DNA of 64,000 nucleotides from Chamaecrista fasciculata (GCA_003254925.1 QANZ01004164.1:47683-111682); one strand, 5' to 3'. Shown: positions 46,225 to 58,037, counted from the first letter of the stretch. A program made the numbers and translations. The notes: generated by a model from the letters alone, not told the origin.

Positions 46225-46583
46225 TCAAAAACTCCGTAGCACTATCCACCGCAGAAGTTGAGTACATGGTCGTTGGGAATTGTTGTGCGCAACTATTGTG
46301 GATGAAACATCAGCTAAAATACTTCTCCTTAGAGTATAACAATATTCCCATTTTTTGTGATAATAATAGTGCTATTTGCCTAACCAAAATTCCTGTGCAG
46401 CATTCTAGGACAACACATTGAAATCAGGCATCACTTTATTCGGGATCATATACTTAAAGGAGATGTTGAAGTTCAATATGTTGAGACAAATCCTGAACTT
46501 GCAGATATTTTCACAAAAGCTCTTCTTGAATATAGATTTAAATTACTTAGAAAAGAACTTGATATGACAGCTGATAAAATTTA
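46225..46583 (+). pseudogene. Copia RNase H C-terminus, array unit 1
   Basis: Reads NSVALSTAEVEYMVVGNCCA, QLLWMKHQL, IPIFCDNNSAICLTK, then after a one-base frame change HIEIRHHFIRDHILKGDVEV and ETNPELADIFTKALLE, ending at TAA 46581-46583. These are the STAEAEY, DN.SAI, RTKHIEIRHHFIRD and ADIFTK blocks of copia RNase H in order. Nothing recognisable as RT precedes it, so it is a relic carried inside the repeat unit. Confidence 0.8.
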
Positions 46584-47023
46584 ATATGTTTTATTAGTCT
46601 CTAATTTTCATATATATATATATATATTTATATTTTTGTGTGTTTGGATTTATATATATATATATATTTAAATAAAGGGGAATACGTTCCAAATTAATTA
46701 AGTTTCATGCTAAACCCATATTTTTTTTAAATTCTTTTTGCTTATTAATTGGGTCCCCACGTCATTTTTTTTCAGGCATTTGGCCTCATAATGGTTTATT
46801 TTCCTTCACTCTGACACAAATTAAACAGCCCAATAATGTAGGCATCCATTATTCTTAATGGTTTCTAATTGCTTTAGATTTCTCTTGATCCCTCTCTCCA
46901 TAATCTTGTGGCCCCTTCTTTCCTTCCTTCTTTAAGAGAAAATCCTCAATCAAATACATAAATTGATCTTCATGGGATTTGCCTTAAAATGTTTTCCTTT
47001 TGTGTATCTTCTCCTATGTGTAT

Positions 47024-47029
47024 AAAGAT
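47024..47029 (+). promoter_or_regulatory. TATA-like box upstream of the small ORF
   Basis: TATAAA lies about 80 bp before the ATG at 47109, within TGTGTATAAAGATGGGAGC. The same word with one change is kept in array unit 2 (near 50982). Spacing is suitable for a plant core promoter. No other evidence of use. Confidence 0.4.
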
Positions 47030-47108
47030 GGGAGCTTCCGTAAAACACTTATCCTACCACCTTCTCGAAAGTTGTTGTGCACTCTCTACTTAGTATTTTT
47101 CTTCTTTC

Positions 47109-47408
47109 ATGGCTTCGAATTCCGGCTCTCCCTCCGTTGTCAAAATTGATTCATCGAGCTCACTGTTTTATACTCCTGAGAAGCTCTCTAAGAGTTCCTC
47201 TTCTACTCTAAAACCACAACCTTCATACTCTCCTCAGTCAATCAATGAATCCTTTGATACCAATATACTTGTGAAGCACAAACTTCACTACCTCGAGGAC
47301 AGAATCAATGAGGTTAAAACCACTGCAAGGGAGATCCAAGTCTATATTCACGGCCTCAAACGTGACGTAGCTGATATTGAATTTATGATCCTTGGGCAAC
47401 ATCACTAG
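47109..47408 (+). CDS. Small ORF (99 aa) between RNase H and LTR of the array unit
   Basis: Not recognised as any known protein. The first ~55 residues are Ser/Pro-rich (SPSVVKIDSSSSLFYTPE, SKSSSSTLKPQPSYSP). The C-terminal ~45 residues look helical with heptad-like spacing (HYLEDRINEVKTTAREIQVY, IHGLKRDVADIEFMILG), so a coiled coil is plausible. Position after pol and before the polypurine tract is where SIRE-type copia elements carry an extra ORF. A TATA-like box precedes it. The unit-2 counterpart (51067-51364) is frameshifted, which argues against strong selection. It may be a relic of a longer element ORF. Confidence 0.45.
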   Translation: MASNSGSPSVVKIDSSSSLFYTPEKLSKSSSSTLKPQPSYSPQSINESFDTNILVKHKLHYLEDRINEVKTTAREIQVYIHGLKRDVADIEFMILGQHH

Positions 47409-47874
47409 ATTATCAAACTCTTCATGGAGATCATTAATAAATTTTAGATAATTCAGACCTTTCGGTACTCAACTTCAAGTTGATTTCTATGATTTCCCTA
47501 TTTTAAGTTTCGCACTGATTTTCATTCTCTGTGTTTTGATTATGGCAATTGCAATCATCCTTGGTTGATTAATATAATCTCAGTTCTTTTGTGTTCTTCA
47601 CTTTATATATATGTTGTTTGTGATGACAAAAAGGGGGAGAATTATTCCCACAAATATAAACTTATCTATGCTTAGAAAGATTTAAATTATTTATTGAAGG
47701 ATCATGAATTAAAGGGGAGCCTGCCTATCAATCAATGATTAAGGTGATTAAGGGGGAGTCACATAATTAAGGGAAGATCTCTTACTTTATCATTCTCTTT
47801 ATTATTAAATATATTATTAAAATGAGATTTGTGAGATTTCTGAATTAATTTTGTCATCATCAAAAAGGGGAGAT

Positions 47875-49215
47875 TGTTAACCCTAAAATGTTTATATTAA
47901 ATTAAGTTTATTTTGATAATAACAAAATTAATGCATATGGTAATTTACTAATATTATTTGACTTGGTCTTATATGATTAATTCATATTGTAAAATAATTT
48001 ATATCTTGTTTGTTACAAATTAATTTTGATTAAAGCATGACTTAGCAATTATTTAAAATTGAAAACATATATTTGAGTCATGAACTAGACATATTTTGTC
48101 AATGTGATCAATTCCATCTTTATCATGATCAAGTTTATTTATGGAATTAATTTGAAATTTAAGTCACTTATTGGCTAAGGATTAAGTCACTCAAACCTTG
48201 AATTTGAATTGAGATGATGATGCAAGTTGTTACACTACGTCACATGCAAGTTTATTTTATAACAAAATGATCATATCCTACAATTGATACAAGATTGAAT
48301 TTTATGTTTGGAAATAAATTGAAATTGTATTAATCCCTTGTGAGCTAATCTAATTGTCTCTCAAATTGGCTATTCACGTGCATGCATTTGCCTGGAAATG
48401 GGATCATCTTTCATTTTGTCTTATTTGATCATTTATGCTACATATCATATTAAGGCAATTTACAATTTAACAATTTGTGAGCTTATTTGTTCTTCAAGTA
48501 ATTTATCATGTGAGTAATTTCTCACATTAAGTTTATCATTCATGATGAAGGGAATGTATCCAAGAAATTTTTGGATCAAGACATATTTGAGGGCAAATTC
48601 AAGAGACATCCATCATGAAAGAACAAGACATGATTGATATACATTTCAGTGGTGATTTAGGCAATTATGATCCTTCAAAAAATGAAGGCTTGGTGAACAC
48701 TATATCAGGGGTGCTTGGACATCACATTTCTACACACCTCAAGCAAATCATTCTAGGAATTCTCTCTTCTCTCACTCTAGCCATTTGTTAGAGATATTCT
48801 TGAGCGTAGTATCCGTCTAAATTATTGAGAGATTATTTCTTGAGCCTAGTGTCTATTTGATCCACTTCTTGAGAGTACCAAAATTCTTGAGCGTTATTCT
48901 ATCCCCTAAATTATAAAGTGCAAATCACTTTTATGCTTTCCTAAGTCGTTAAGGGTGAGCGAGTGAAAACCATTCTAATCCATTACTTGTGAGCGGGGTG
49001 TAAAACAAGTTGTCAATGAATATAAAAATCTCTTGTTGTGTAAGGGGACTGAACGTAGGTCATTTGGGCCGAACCAGAATAAATATTGGTGTCTCTCTTT
49101 CTATTTCTGCTCTATTTAATTCTCCCATATTTATTTATTGTTATATTATTTAATTAATTGTTGAGTAACATAAGAGTAATCTATTATAGTATGTAAAAGC
49201 TGAGTGCTGGAGCCA
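47875..49215 (+). repeat. LTR of the SIRE-like element, array unit 1
   Basis: The start is set by the polypurine tract AAAAAGGGGAGA followed by TTGTTAACCCTAAAATG, with TG at 47875. The far end is uncertain: a GTGCTGGAGCC word at about 49203, loosely similar to a tRNA-Met primer site, lies just beyond the likely end. The interior includes repeated TTCTTGAGC.TAGTGTC.. words (48780-48900) and TGAGCG..GTGAAAACC words (48955-49010). Confidence 0.55.
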
Positions 49216-50183
49216 AAATCTATCACCTTTCATCTACAACACCATTTAACTCAAATGACACGTGTCCCTTTGATAAATGTGTCCCCTATGTAAACGATAA
49301 GTACTTAATCTCATTAACGAGGTTCATTTGCATCCGGGTATATATTAAGGAATCTGAACAAATATGCAATAGATGATAGGGAAATTGTGTTGACTAATCA
49401 CAAAGGGGTAATGATTATGCATGTGTATGAATGCACATGATCAGGTTAGAGTTATTGGTGCACGTTTTGAAAATTTGTTATGACGCAAATTTCGCATTCA
49501 GTTTCTGATTTTATGTTGCGATGTAATTAAACTAATTAATATTGATTTAGTATCATGACACTACTTTTGGAAATAATATATTTTGAATAACGACTCATCT
49601 ATTATAATATGCATCTAAACCGGTTCTAAGAAAAAATATAGGGAGGTGTAGTTGACTAAGAATTTGAGGTCCACGTTGACATGCATAATCTAATTTGAGG
49701 GGTTTAGTGTTGTTTACACAAGTTTAACTTTATCAATGTTAGATATCCTTAATCGTGGAATATCCATTTAACAATACATTAATTATTTATATATATTAAC
49801 GCCATGATTTTATCAACTCTCTCTAATATATAATATAGTCGTTGTATTGCTATATGTACGCAAGTCTACAATGATCCAAATGCGTATTTACAAATTAATA
49901 TCGTCTCAAATCCATGGCTAACTAATTCGACAGCGTTACCTCAATTGGACCCATACGTACTCAGGGCAAATTCAAAATCAAAGTTCGTGTCATTGACTTA
50001 GGTCTCTTCGACCATAAGGTTCCAACCCCAAGCCGGATACAGGAGGTAGCATGGAAATGGTTCTCTACGATCGACAGGTCAGTGATATATATAAAACCAT
50101 AACTGAAAACTATGATTACTTACATTTACAAATGCATGCAATAGATACTATTTGAACTCCACTTAATGCAAAGATTTTCGTTA

Positions 50184-50545
50184 TCAAAAACTCCGTAGCA
50201 CTATCCACCGCAAAAGCTGAGTTCATGGCCGTTGGGAGTTGTTGTGCGCAAATATTGTGGATGAAACATCAGCTAGAGGACTTCTACTTAGAGTATAAAA
50301 ATATTCCCATTTTTTGTGATAATAATAGTGTTATTTTCCTAACCAAAAATCGTGTGCAGCATTCTAGGACAAAAATATTGAAATCAGGCATCACTTTATT
50401 CGGGAACATACACTTTAAGGAGTTGTTGAAGTTCAATATGTTGAGACAACTCTTCAACTTGCAGATATTTTAACAAAAGCTCTTCTTGAAGATAGATTTA
50501 AATTGCTTAGAAAAGAACTTGGTATGACAGATGGTAAAATTTAAT
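50184..50545 (+). pseudogene. Copia RNase H C-terminus, array unit 2
   Basis: Counterpart of 46225-46583, with AEFMAVGSCCAQILWMKHQL and IPIFCDNNSVIFLTKNR and HSRTKILKS blocks and a frame change near the same place. A TAA replaces a codon in the former ADIFTKAL block (near 50470). More decayed than unit 1 in the C-terminal part. Confidence 0.75.
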
Positions 50546-51066
50546 ATGTTTTATTAGTCTCTAATTTTCATATATTTATATATTTATATTTTTTTGTGTT
50601 TGGATTTATATATATATATATATATATTTAAATACAGAGGCATACGTTCCAAATTAATTAAGTTTCATGCTAAGCCCATATTTTTTTTAAAATTCTTTTT
50701 TCTTATTGATTGGGTCCCCATGTCATTTTTTTAGGCTTTTGGCCTCATAATGGTTATTTGCCTTCACTATGACACAAATTAAATAGCCCAATAATGTAGG
50801 CATCCATTATTCTTAATGGTTTCTAATTGCCTTACATGTCTCTTGATCTCTCTCTCCATAATCTTGTGGCACCTTGTTTCCTTCCTTGTTTAATAGAAAA
50901 TCCTCAATCAAATACATAAATTGATCTTCATGGGATTTGACCTAAAAGGTTTTCCTTTTGTGTATCTTCTCCTATGTGTATAAAGGTGGGAGCTTCCGTA
51001 AAACACTTATCCTACCACATTCTCAAAAGTTGTTTTGCACTTTGTACTTAATATTTTCCTTCTATC

Positions 51067-51364
51067 ATGGCTTCGAATTCCGGCTCTCCCTCAGTCGTCA
51101 AAATCGATTCATCGGGCTCACTATTTTCTAATCCTGAGAAGCTCTTAAGAGTTCCTCTTCTACTCCTCAAACACAACCTTCATACTCTACTGAGTCAATC
51201 AATGAATCCTTTGATACCAACATACTTGTGAAGCACACACGTTCCTACCTTGAGGACAGAGTCAATGAGGTTAAAACCACTGTAAGGGATATCCAGTCTA
51301 CATTCACGACCTCAAACGTGACCTAGCTGATATTGAATTTATGATCCTTGGGAAACATCACTAG
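51067..51364 (+). pseudogene. Frameshifted copy of the small ORF, array unit 2
   Basis: Starts ATGGCTTCGAATTCCGGCTC as in unit 1 and ends with a CATCACTAG, but single-base indels near 51147 and 51293 break the frame. Confidence 0.7.
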
Positions 51365-51849
51365 ATTATCAAACTCCTCATGGAAATCATTAATAAATTT
51401 TAGATAATTCAAACCTTTTTGTACTGAACTTTCAAGTTGATTTCTGTGATTTCTCTATTTTAAGTTTTGCACTGATTTTCATTCTCCGTGCTTTGATTAT
51501 GGCAGTTGTAGTCATCCTTGGTTGATTAATATAATTTTAGTTCTTTTGTATTCTTCACTTTATAACTTTATATATATATATATATGTTTTTTATTGATGA
51601 GAAAAAGTGGTAGAATTATTCCCACAAGTCTAAGCTTATCTATGCTTGGAAATATTTAAATTATTTATTGAAGGATCATGAATTAAAGGGGAGTCTGCCT
51701 ATTAATTAATGATTAAGGTGATTAAGGGGGAGTCACATAATTAAGCGAAGATATCTTACTCTCTCATTCTCTTTGTTATTAAATATATTATTAAAATCAG
51801 ATTTGTGAGATTTGTTAATTAATTTGATCATCATCTAAAAGGAGGAGAT

Positions 51850-53230
51850 TGTCAGCCCTAAAATGTTTATATTAAATTAAGTTTATTTTGATAATAACAA
51901 AATTAATGCATATGGTAATTTAAATATTGTTTGTCACAAATTAATTTTGATTAAAGCATAACTTAGCTGTTATTTAAAATTGAAAACATATATTTCAGTC
52001 ATAAACTAGACATATTTTGTCAATGTGATCAATTCCATCTTTATCATGATCAAGTCTATTTATGGAATTAATTTGAAATTGAAGTCACTTATTGGCTAAG
52101 GATTAACGTCACTAACAACTTGAATTTGAATTGAGATGATGGTGCAAGTTGTTACACTATGTCACATGCAAGTTTATTTTATTACAATATGGTCATATCC
52201 TACAATTGATACAATATTGAATTTTACATTGGGAAATAAATTGAAATTGTACTAATCCTTTGTGAGCTAATCTAATTCTCTCTCAAATGGGCTATTCACG
52301 TGCATGTATTTGCTTGGAAATGGGATCATCTTTCATTTTGTCTGATTTGATCATTTATGCTACATATCATATTATGACAATTTACAAGTTGACAATTTGT
52401 GAGTTTATTTGTTCATCAAGTAATTTATCAAGTGATTAATTTCTCATATTAAGTTTATCATTCATGATGAAGTAAATGTGTCCAAGAAGTTTTTGGATCA
52501 AGACATATTTGAGGACAAATTCAAGAGACAACCATCATGAAAGAGCAAGACATGATTGATATACATTTCAGTGGTGATTTAGGAAATTATGATCATTCCA
52601 TAAATGAAGGCTTGGTGAACACTTTATAAGGGGAACTTGGACATCACATTTCTACACACCTCAAGCAAATCATTCTAGCAATTCTCTCTTCTCTCACTCT
52701 TGCCATTTGTTAGAGATATTCTTGAGCCTAGTATCCGTCTAAATTCTTGAGAGATTATTTCTTGAGCCTAGTGTCTATTTGATCCACTTCTTGAGATTAC
52801 CAAAACTCATGAGCGTTATTGTATCCCCGAAATTATAAAGGGCAAACTATTTTTATTCTTTCCTACGTCGTTGTGGGTGAGCGAGTGAAAACCCATATTG
52901 AATTCGTTATGTGTGAGCGTGTGAAAACACTTCTTGAATCCATTTTTTGTGAGCGGGGGAAAACCTGATCGTTGGTGGTGAGCGAGTTAAAACCATTGTA
53001 ATCCGTTACTTGTGAGCAAGGTGTAAAACAAGCTGTCATTGAATATAAAAATCTCTTGTTGTGCAAGGAGACTGGACGTAGGTCATTCGGGCCGAACCAG
53101 AATAAATATTGGTGTCTCTCTTTCTATTTCTACTCTATTTAATTTTTGAATATTTATTTATTTTTATATTATTTAATTAAATGTTGAGTAACTTAAAAGT
53201 AATATATTATAATATGTAAAAGTCGAGTGC
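51850..53230 (+). repeat. LTR of the SIRE-like element, array unit 2
   Basis: Begins at TGTCAGCCCTAAAATG after GGAGGAGAT, parallel to 47875. It differs from the unit-1 LTR by a deletion near 51920 (about 60 bp present in unit 1 are missing) and by extra TGTGAGCG.GTGAAAAC repeats at 52880-52990. The end is approximate. Confidence 0.55.
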
Positions 53231-54346
53231 TGGAGCCAAAATCTGCCACCTTTCATCTACAACACCATTTAGCTCAAATGACACGTGTCCCTTTAATAAA
53301 TGTGTCCCCCATGTAAACGATAAGTATTTAATCTCACAAACGAGGTTCATTTGCATCCTGACATATATTAAGAAATCTGAACAAATATGCAATAGATGAT
53401 AGAGAAATTTTGTTGACTAATCACATAGGGGGGGTAATGATTATGAATGTGTAGGAATGCACATGATCAGTGTAGAGTTATTGGTGCACATTTTAAATAT
53501 TTGTTATGACGCAAATTACGAATTCAGTTTCAGATTTCATGTAGTGATGTAATTAAACTAATTAATATTGATTTAGTATCATGACACAACTTTTGGCTTT
53601 TGAATAACGACTCATCTATTATAATATGCATCTACACCAATTCTAAGAAAAACATATAGGGAGGTGTAGTTGATTGAGAAATTGAGGTCCACATTGAAAT
53701 GCGTAATCTGATTTGAAGAGTTTTGTGATGTTTACACAAGTTTAACTTTATCAATGTTAGATATCCTTAATCGTGGGATATGTATTTAACAATACATTAA
53801 TTATTTGTATATATTAACGCCATGATTTTATTAGTTCTCTCTAATATATATTATAGTTGTTGTATTGTTATATGTACGTAAGTCCACTTTGGTCCAAACA
53901 CATATTTACAAATTAATATCGTCTCAAATCCATGACTAACTTATTTGACAGCATTAGCTCCATTGGACCCATACGTACTCAGGGAAAATTCAAAATTAAA
54001 GTTCGTGTTTTTCGAATTTGGTCTCTTCAACCATACGGTTCCGACCCCAAGCTGGATACAGAAGGTAGCATGGAAATAGTTCTTTGCGATCAATAGGTCA
54101 GTGATATATATAAACCCATAACCGAAAACTATGATTACTTACATTTACAAATGTATGCGATAGATACTATTTAAAACTCCACTTAATGCAAAGATTTTCG
54201 TTATCAAAAACACCGTAGCACTATTCACCGCAAAAGCTGAGTACATGGCTGTTGGGAGTTGTTGTGCGCAACTATTGAGGATGAAACATTAGCTAGATGA
54301 CTTCTCGTTAGAGTATAACAATATTCCCTTTTTTTGTGATACTACA

Positions 54347-54971
54347 TGATATACACTCCTCGGAATGGCTCCTCGGAGTTATTATCCAGAGCATAAAGGA
54401 CCCCCGGCGGAGAGGCAACCCAGGCAGGTTACCCCTCCCGCACTCAAGCATTTAATGCCAAGATATTGGCATTAAATGCCAGGATCCGTGAAAGCACTTG
54501 ACAGGACAAGAAGGACACGCAAAAGGACCAAAACGCCCCCTGCGCGCAGACTAAACCATGAAAAGCACTCTTGGCTATCACTGACAACCAGGAGAGAAGG
54601 TTGGAAATCCCACCGTACCCTGGCAGTGATAGCTGTCACGTCAAAAGCAGAAACCTACACCAACCCCCTTTTCCTCACACATCCCGAGTACACCCCTAAC
54701 GTCTCAGAGAGAGAGACCTCGTACGAACATGAGACAAAAGGGAAGGAGGATAAAAGGAAAAGGGGAACCTTTCTAAGGTAACGACTCTCTCTCTCTAAAA
54801 AATATTCAAACTCTCCAGCTTTCTCTCTCTAACTTAAGCATCGGAGAAGAATCGCAGGGAACCCCCTGTGCATTCTCGTTTGCAGGTTCCGACGACCCCT
54901 ACTTGCCGGAAACTGCCCCATCACTGTGAACTCAAGGTTAGATTTATCCTAATCCAGCTTTGTAGTTTTCA
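54347..54971 (+). repeat. 5' LTR of the gypsy element
   Basis: Begins TGATATACACTCCTCGG at the point where array unit 3 stops, and ends TAGTTTTCA directly before the primer site. About 625 bp. The insertion-site bases CTACA (54342-54346) are the likely target duplication; the partner lies outside the window. Confidence 0.75.
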
Positions 54972-54972
54972 C

Positions 54973-54990
54973 TGGCGCCGTCTGTGGGGA
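54973..54990 (+). promoter_or_regulatory. tRNA primer binding site of the gypsy element
   Basis: TGGCGCCGTCTGTGGGGA lies one base after the LTR end. This is the primer site type common to plant Tat and Athila elements (TGGCGCCGT core). Confidence 0.8.
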
Positions 54991-55291
54991 GAGATGAGGA
55001 AACTCCGGTTATCTCTCCCCCCCTCTATTTAGCTGTCGCTAAGACACACACGCACACAGGACGTGGAGCACCTCGTAGGGGAGAGAGTTCCTCCACGAAC
55101 TCCACCCTGCTCCCCCCAACACTCTTCATAGTCTTTTGCTCCACTCCTCCGACGAACAAGTTTCTTTTTCTTTTGCTCAACCCCCGAGAGACCCTGGTAC
55201 GGCTCTCCGTGGAGGTCATACCTGTATTCTGTGCTAACCCCTTGTTGTTATCTCTTATTGTGAACTCAAGCAAGCTACGACGTTCTCTGCA

Positions 55292-56662
55292 ATGGAAACC
55301 CATAACGAGAACCAGCTGCACCCGAGCTCAGCAGACGCTCCCTCGGGCTCGAGCCATCCGAGAGATCAACAAGCCGGAGACACCATACATGAGCGTGACC
55401 CCAGGTCGTCACCCCGAAGTGCACCAGGACACGTACAGCAGGGCGAGAGAACTCCCACACCACTGACCTCTCTCGCCGGTTTCCACCAGCATACAGAGGA
55501 AGAAACTCGAGCAACACCCTCTCCGTATACCGCCGAGATACGAGAGATTGTTCAGACAGAACTCAGGGAGGCAAGGGCTGCACACGTAGCTGACATGGCC
55601 ACCCTGCGACGAAACATGGAAGAACAGTTTGACCAGTTCATGGAGAGACGTTTCAATCAGTTGGTCAGCTCCAGCTCCAAAGGGAAGCAGATACAAGAAG
55701 CTCCCGAGCTCCCCCCACCAACATACTACACCACCCCCGACACACGCCCCCCCTCGGAAGCCGTGTTGTCGGGACGAGAAGAGGAACACGTTCCCAGGGA
55801 ACGAAGCGAACCGACAGGGATGAATCATCCCTCCACCTCCCCAACACCGTCAGGGTCCGCAATGCAACAGTGGAACGTACCAGCTGAGTTGTGGCAACTC
55901 TTAGCCAAACACCTGCCATCTGCAGGCCCCTCAGCGACTGCAAACCCTCCTTCACACCCCCCAGCAGTAGTTCCGACGCCTCCGGCACTCCCGATGCCCT
56001 CTCCCGGGATATATGCGCCACACATACAGCAAGACGAGTTGCCCACCGGGTTCAAAATGCCGATGAAGCTACCCCGGTATGACGGAACCAAGGACCCGGA
56101 TGATCATCTCCGACAGTTCCACGCGTGCATGCAGATCGCTAACCTGTCGGAAGGCAAAAAGTGCAAGTTATTCCCGACCACACTCGTCGGAGAAGGACTC
56201 ATTTGGTTCTCCAAGCTCCCGAACGACAGTATACACAGCTTCCGGGACATGGAAAACCTATTCAAAAAGCGGTTTGCCACCAGCGTGGTGTACAAGCAGC
56301 CGGCATCCGTGTTGGCGGACGTTCATCAGGGAGAGCACGAATCTCTCCGTGACTTCCTACACCGTTTCAATCAGAAATGCCTCACAGTCAAGGACCTCGA
56401 GGACAGCGTGGCGGTACACGCCTTTCAAGCAGGCCTCCGCCCCGGACAAACTCATAAGGAGCTGGCTTTCATGAATCCTAGCTCGTTAGAAGAACTATTG
56501 TCGAAGGTCCAGGAGTTCATCATAAAGGAGGATGCCTTCACCTCCCAGAAGAGCAGATTTGCAAACATGAGCTCCGGCAGCAAACAGCAGCAGCAGCAAT
56601 ACCGTGGTGACCAACGACGCCGGGACACCCCCCGGCAGGACAGACAGAAGCACCCCCAGTAG
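55292..56662 (+). CDS. Gypsy Gag (capsid) protein
   Basis: 456 codons. The N-terminal ~230 residues are low-complexity, Pro/Ser-rich, with a helical segment around residues 75-130 (EIREIVQTELREARAAHVAD). The retrotransposon gag domain spans about residues 250-400: LPTGFKMPMKLPRYDGTKDP, DDHLRQF, LVGEGLIWFSKLP, FKKRFATS and LRDFLHRFNQ. The end is Gln/Arg-rich. Gag packages element RNA into virus-like particles. The frame stops at TAG 56660-56662, but the same frame stays open beyond it into the zinc knuckle and protease, so the stop may be a mutation or a leaky stop. Confidence 0.85.
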   Translation: METHNENQLHPSSADAPSGSSHPRDQQAGDTIHERDPRSSPRSAPGHVQQGERTPTPLTSLAGFHQHTEEETRATPSPYTAEIREIVQTELREARAAHVADMATLRRNMEEQFDQFMERRFNQLVSSSSKGKQIQEAPELPPPTYYTTPDTRPPSEAVLSGREEEHVPRERSEPTGMNHPSTSPTPSGSAMQQWNVPAELWQLLAKHLPSAGPSATANPPSHPPAVVPTPPALPMPSPGIYAPHIQQDELPTGFKMPMKLPRYDGTKDPDDHLRQFHACMQIANLSEGKKCKLFPTTLVGEGLIWFSKLPNDSIHSFRDMENLFKKRFATSVVYKQPASVLADVHQGEHESLRDFLHRFNQKCLTVKDLEDSVAVHAFQAGLRPGQTHKELAFMNPSSLEELLSKVQEFIIKEDAFTSQKSRFANMSSGSKQQQQQYRGDQRRRDTPRQDRQKHPQ

Positions 56663-58037
56663 GAGAGGGGTAACGATAGACAGCCAGTCCCCTCCCGGGC
56701 ACGGTTTAATGTCTACACCGTCCTCACCGTCTCGCAGTCCCGAATACTGGCAGAGTCCCAGGGCCTCGGGATTTTCCCCATCCTCACCCCGAGAAAGCCA
56801 CGCCCCGGTGACAGACCAAAAGATCAGGGCCGATACTGTGAGTACCACCGGGACCATGGTCATACCACCGACGAGTGCATCTCGTTAAAGGATGAGATTG
56901 AAGCCCTCATCCAGAACGGAAAACTGGGGAAATACGTGAAACGGGACAACAAAAGGAGAGATGATGACAGAGAACACCGGGGTACGGACCAAGGCAGGCA
57001 ACAGAGACCCCGTCGTGACGACAGGCCTCCGGAAGGAGGATCAGGAGGGAGTAACACAGGTTCTCAGATGTTGGGGACCATCAACGTCATCGCCGGCGGA
57101 GTGGACCGCCGGAGGAGGGGCCCGCAATCGCGGAAGCGAATGAGGAGATCCGTTATGAAGTTGGATTACCTCAAAAAACCCCACGCGCCCCAAGGAGAGC
57201 CAATCATTTTCACCGACGAAGAGCTGGCGGATGTAGACTCCGAAGAGTGTGACCCTATGGTAATCACAGCCGGGGTCGGAAGGTACAACGTGAAGAGGAT
57301 CTTGGTTGACCAGGGGTCCTCGGCTGACATCTTATTCTGGGATGCCTTCTCAAGTATGGGTCTCTCCCGAGAGCAACTCTCCCCTTTCAACGAGCACCTG
57401 ATAGGCTTTTCCGGGGCCCAGGTCCCCGTGGAGGGGATGATCGAACTGAACCTCACGCTGGGAGAAGATCCGAAGTGCGTATGCATCCCAACTATCTTCG
57501 TGGTCGTCAAAACACCCTCCGCCTACAACGCCATCCTCGGTAGGCCTTCGCTGAACGCTGCCCGTGCCGTAGTGTCCACGGCACACCTGTTGATGAAATT
57601 CCCCACCCCTAACGGCGTGGGGCAAGTACGGGCGAACCAAGAAGTAGCCAGGCAATGCTACGCCACAAGCCTGGCCAAGCCCCAGACGAGCCGGGAAGCC
57701 CCTCAGAACCCTCCGCCATCCTCCTCAGAAAAAGGAAAAGAGAAAGAACACGCAGTAATGAACTGCGAGATTGTTGATCTACGGGACGAGATCCCACAGA
57801 ATCATCCGCAGCCTTCGGATGAAATGGAAGCAGTGGCTTTTCCGGGAGCGCCGGAAAAAACCGTTAACATCTGCGTCACTCTCCCCCCACCAGAGAAAGA
57901 AGCGCTGATCCAATTCCTCTACCGGAACGAGGACATTTTTGCATGGTCCGCGTCGGACATGCCGGGAATCGACCCAAGCATCATCTGCCACTCCCTTAAC
58001 GTCGACGGAAGACCTGGCGTCTTCCAGAAAAAAAAAA
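56663..58037 (+). CDS. Gypsy zinc knuckle and aspartic protease region
   Basis: In frame with gag after its TAG. It contains a zinc-knuckle-like YCEYHRDHGHTTDEC near 56836-56880, then a basic Arg-rich stretch. The retropepsin-type core follows: a VKRILVDQGSSADILFWDAF segment with the catalytic D-x-G-S near 57307, and later YNAILGRPSLNAARAVVS, the second conserved protease block in this lineage. The C-terminal part leads to RT (EDIFAWSASDMPGIDP, typical pre-RT block). The frame is lost at an A10 run, 58028-58037. Normally part of one Gag-Pol polyprotein. Confidence 0.8.

Larger units (their letters stand above)
45699..54346 (+). repeat. ~4 kb tandem array derived from a SIRE-like copia element
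   Basis: Unit starts (GGTCCACATTGACATG-like) at 45699, 49668 and 53686 give periods of 3969 and 4018 bp. The third unit is cut at 54346 by a gypsy element. Each unit runs: ~520 bp non-coding, a copia RNase H C-terminal fragment, a ~99-codon ORF, a polypurine tract, an LTR of about 1.35 kb, and ~450 bp leader. This is the pattern left when an internally deleted LTR element recombines with itself so that neighbours share LTRs. Confidence 0.8.

Noticed and set aside
54476..54781. 101-codon frame inside the gypsy LTR
   Set aside because: It lies wholly inside the LTR, has no domain, and LTRs are not expected to code.
54984..55466. 160-codon plus-strand frame just after the gypsy primer site
   Set aside because: It overlaps the start of the recognisable gag frame in another phase, has no recognisable domain and looks like Pro/Ser/Thr-rich chance sequence. 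It could be an extra leader ORF, but nothing supports that.
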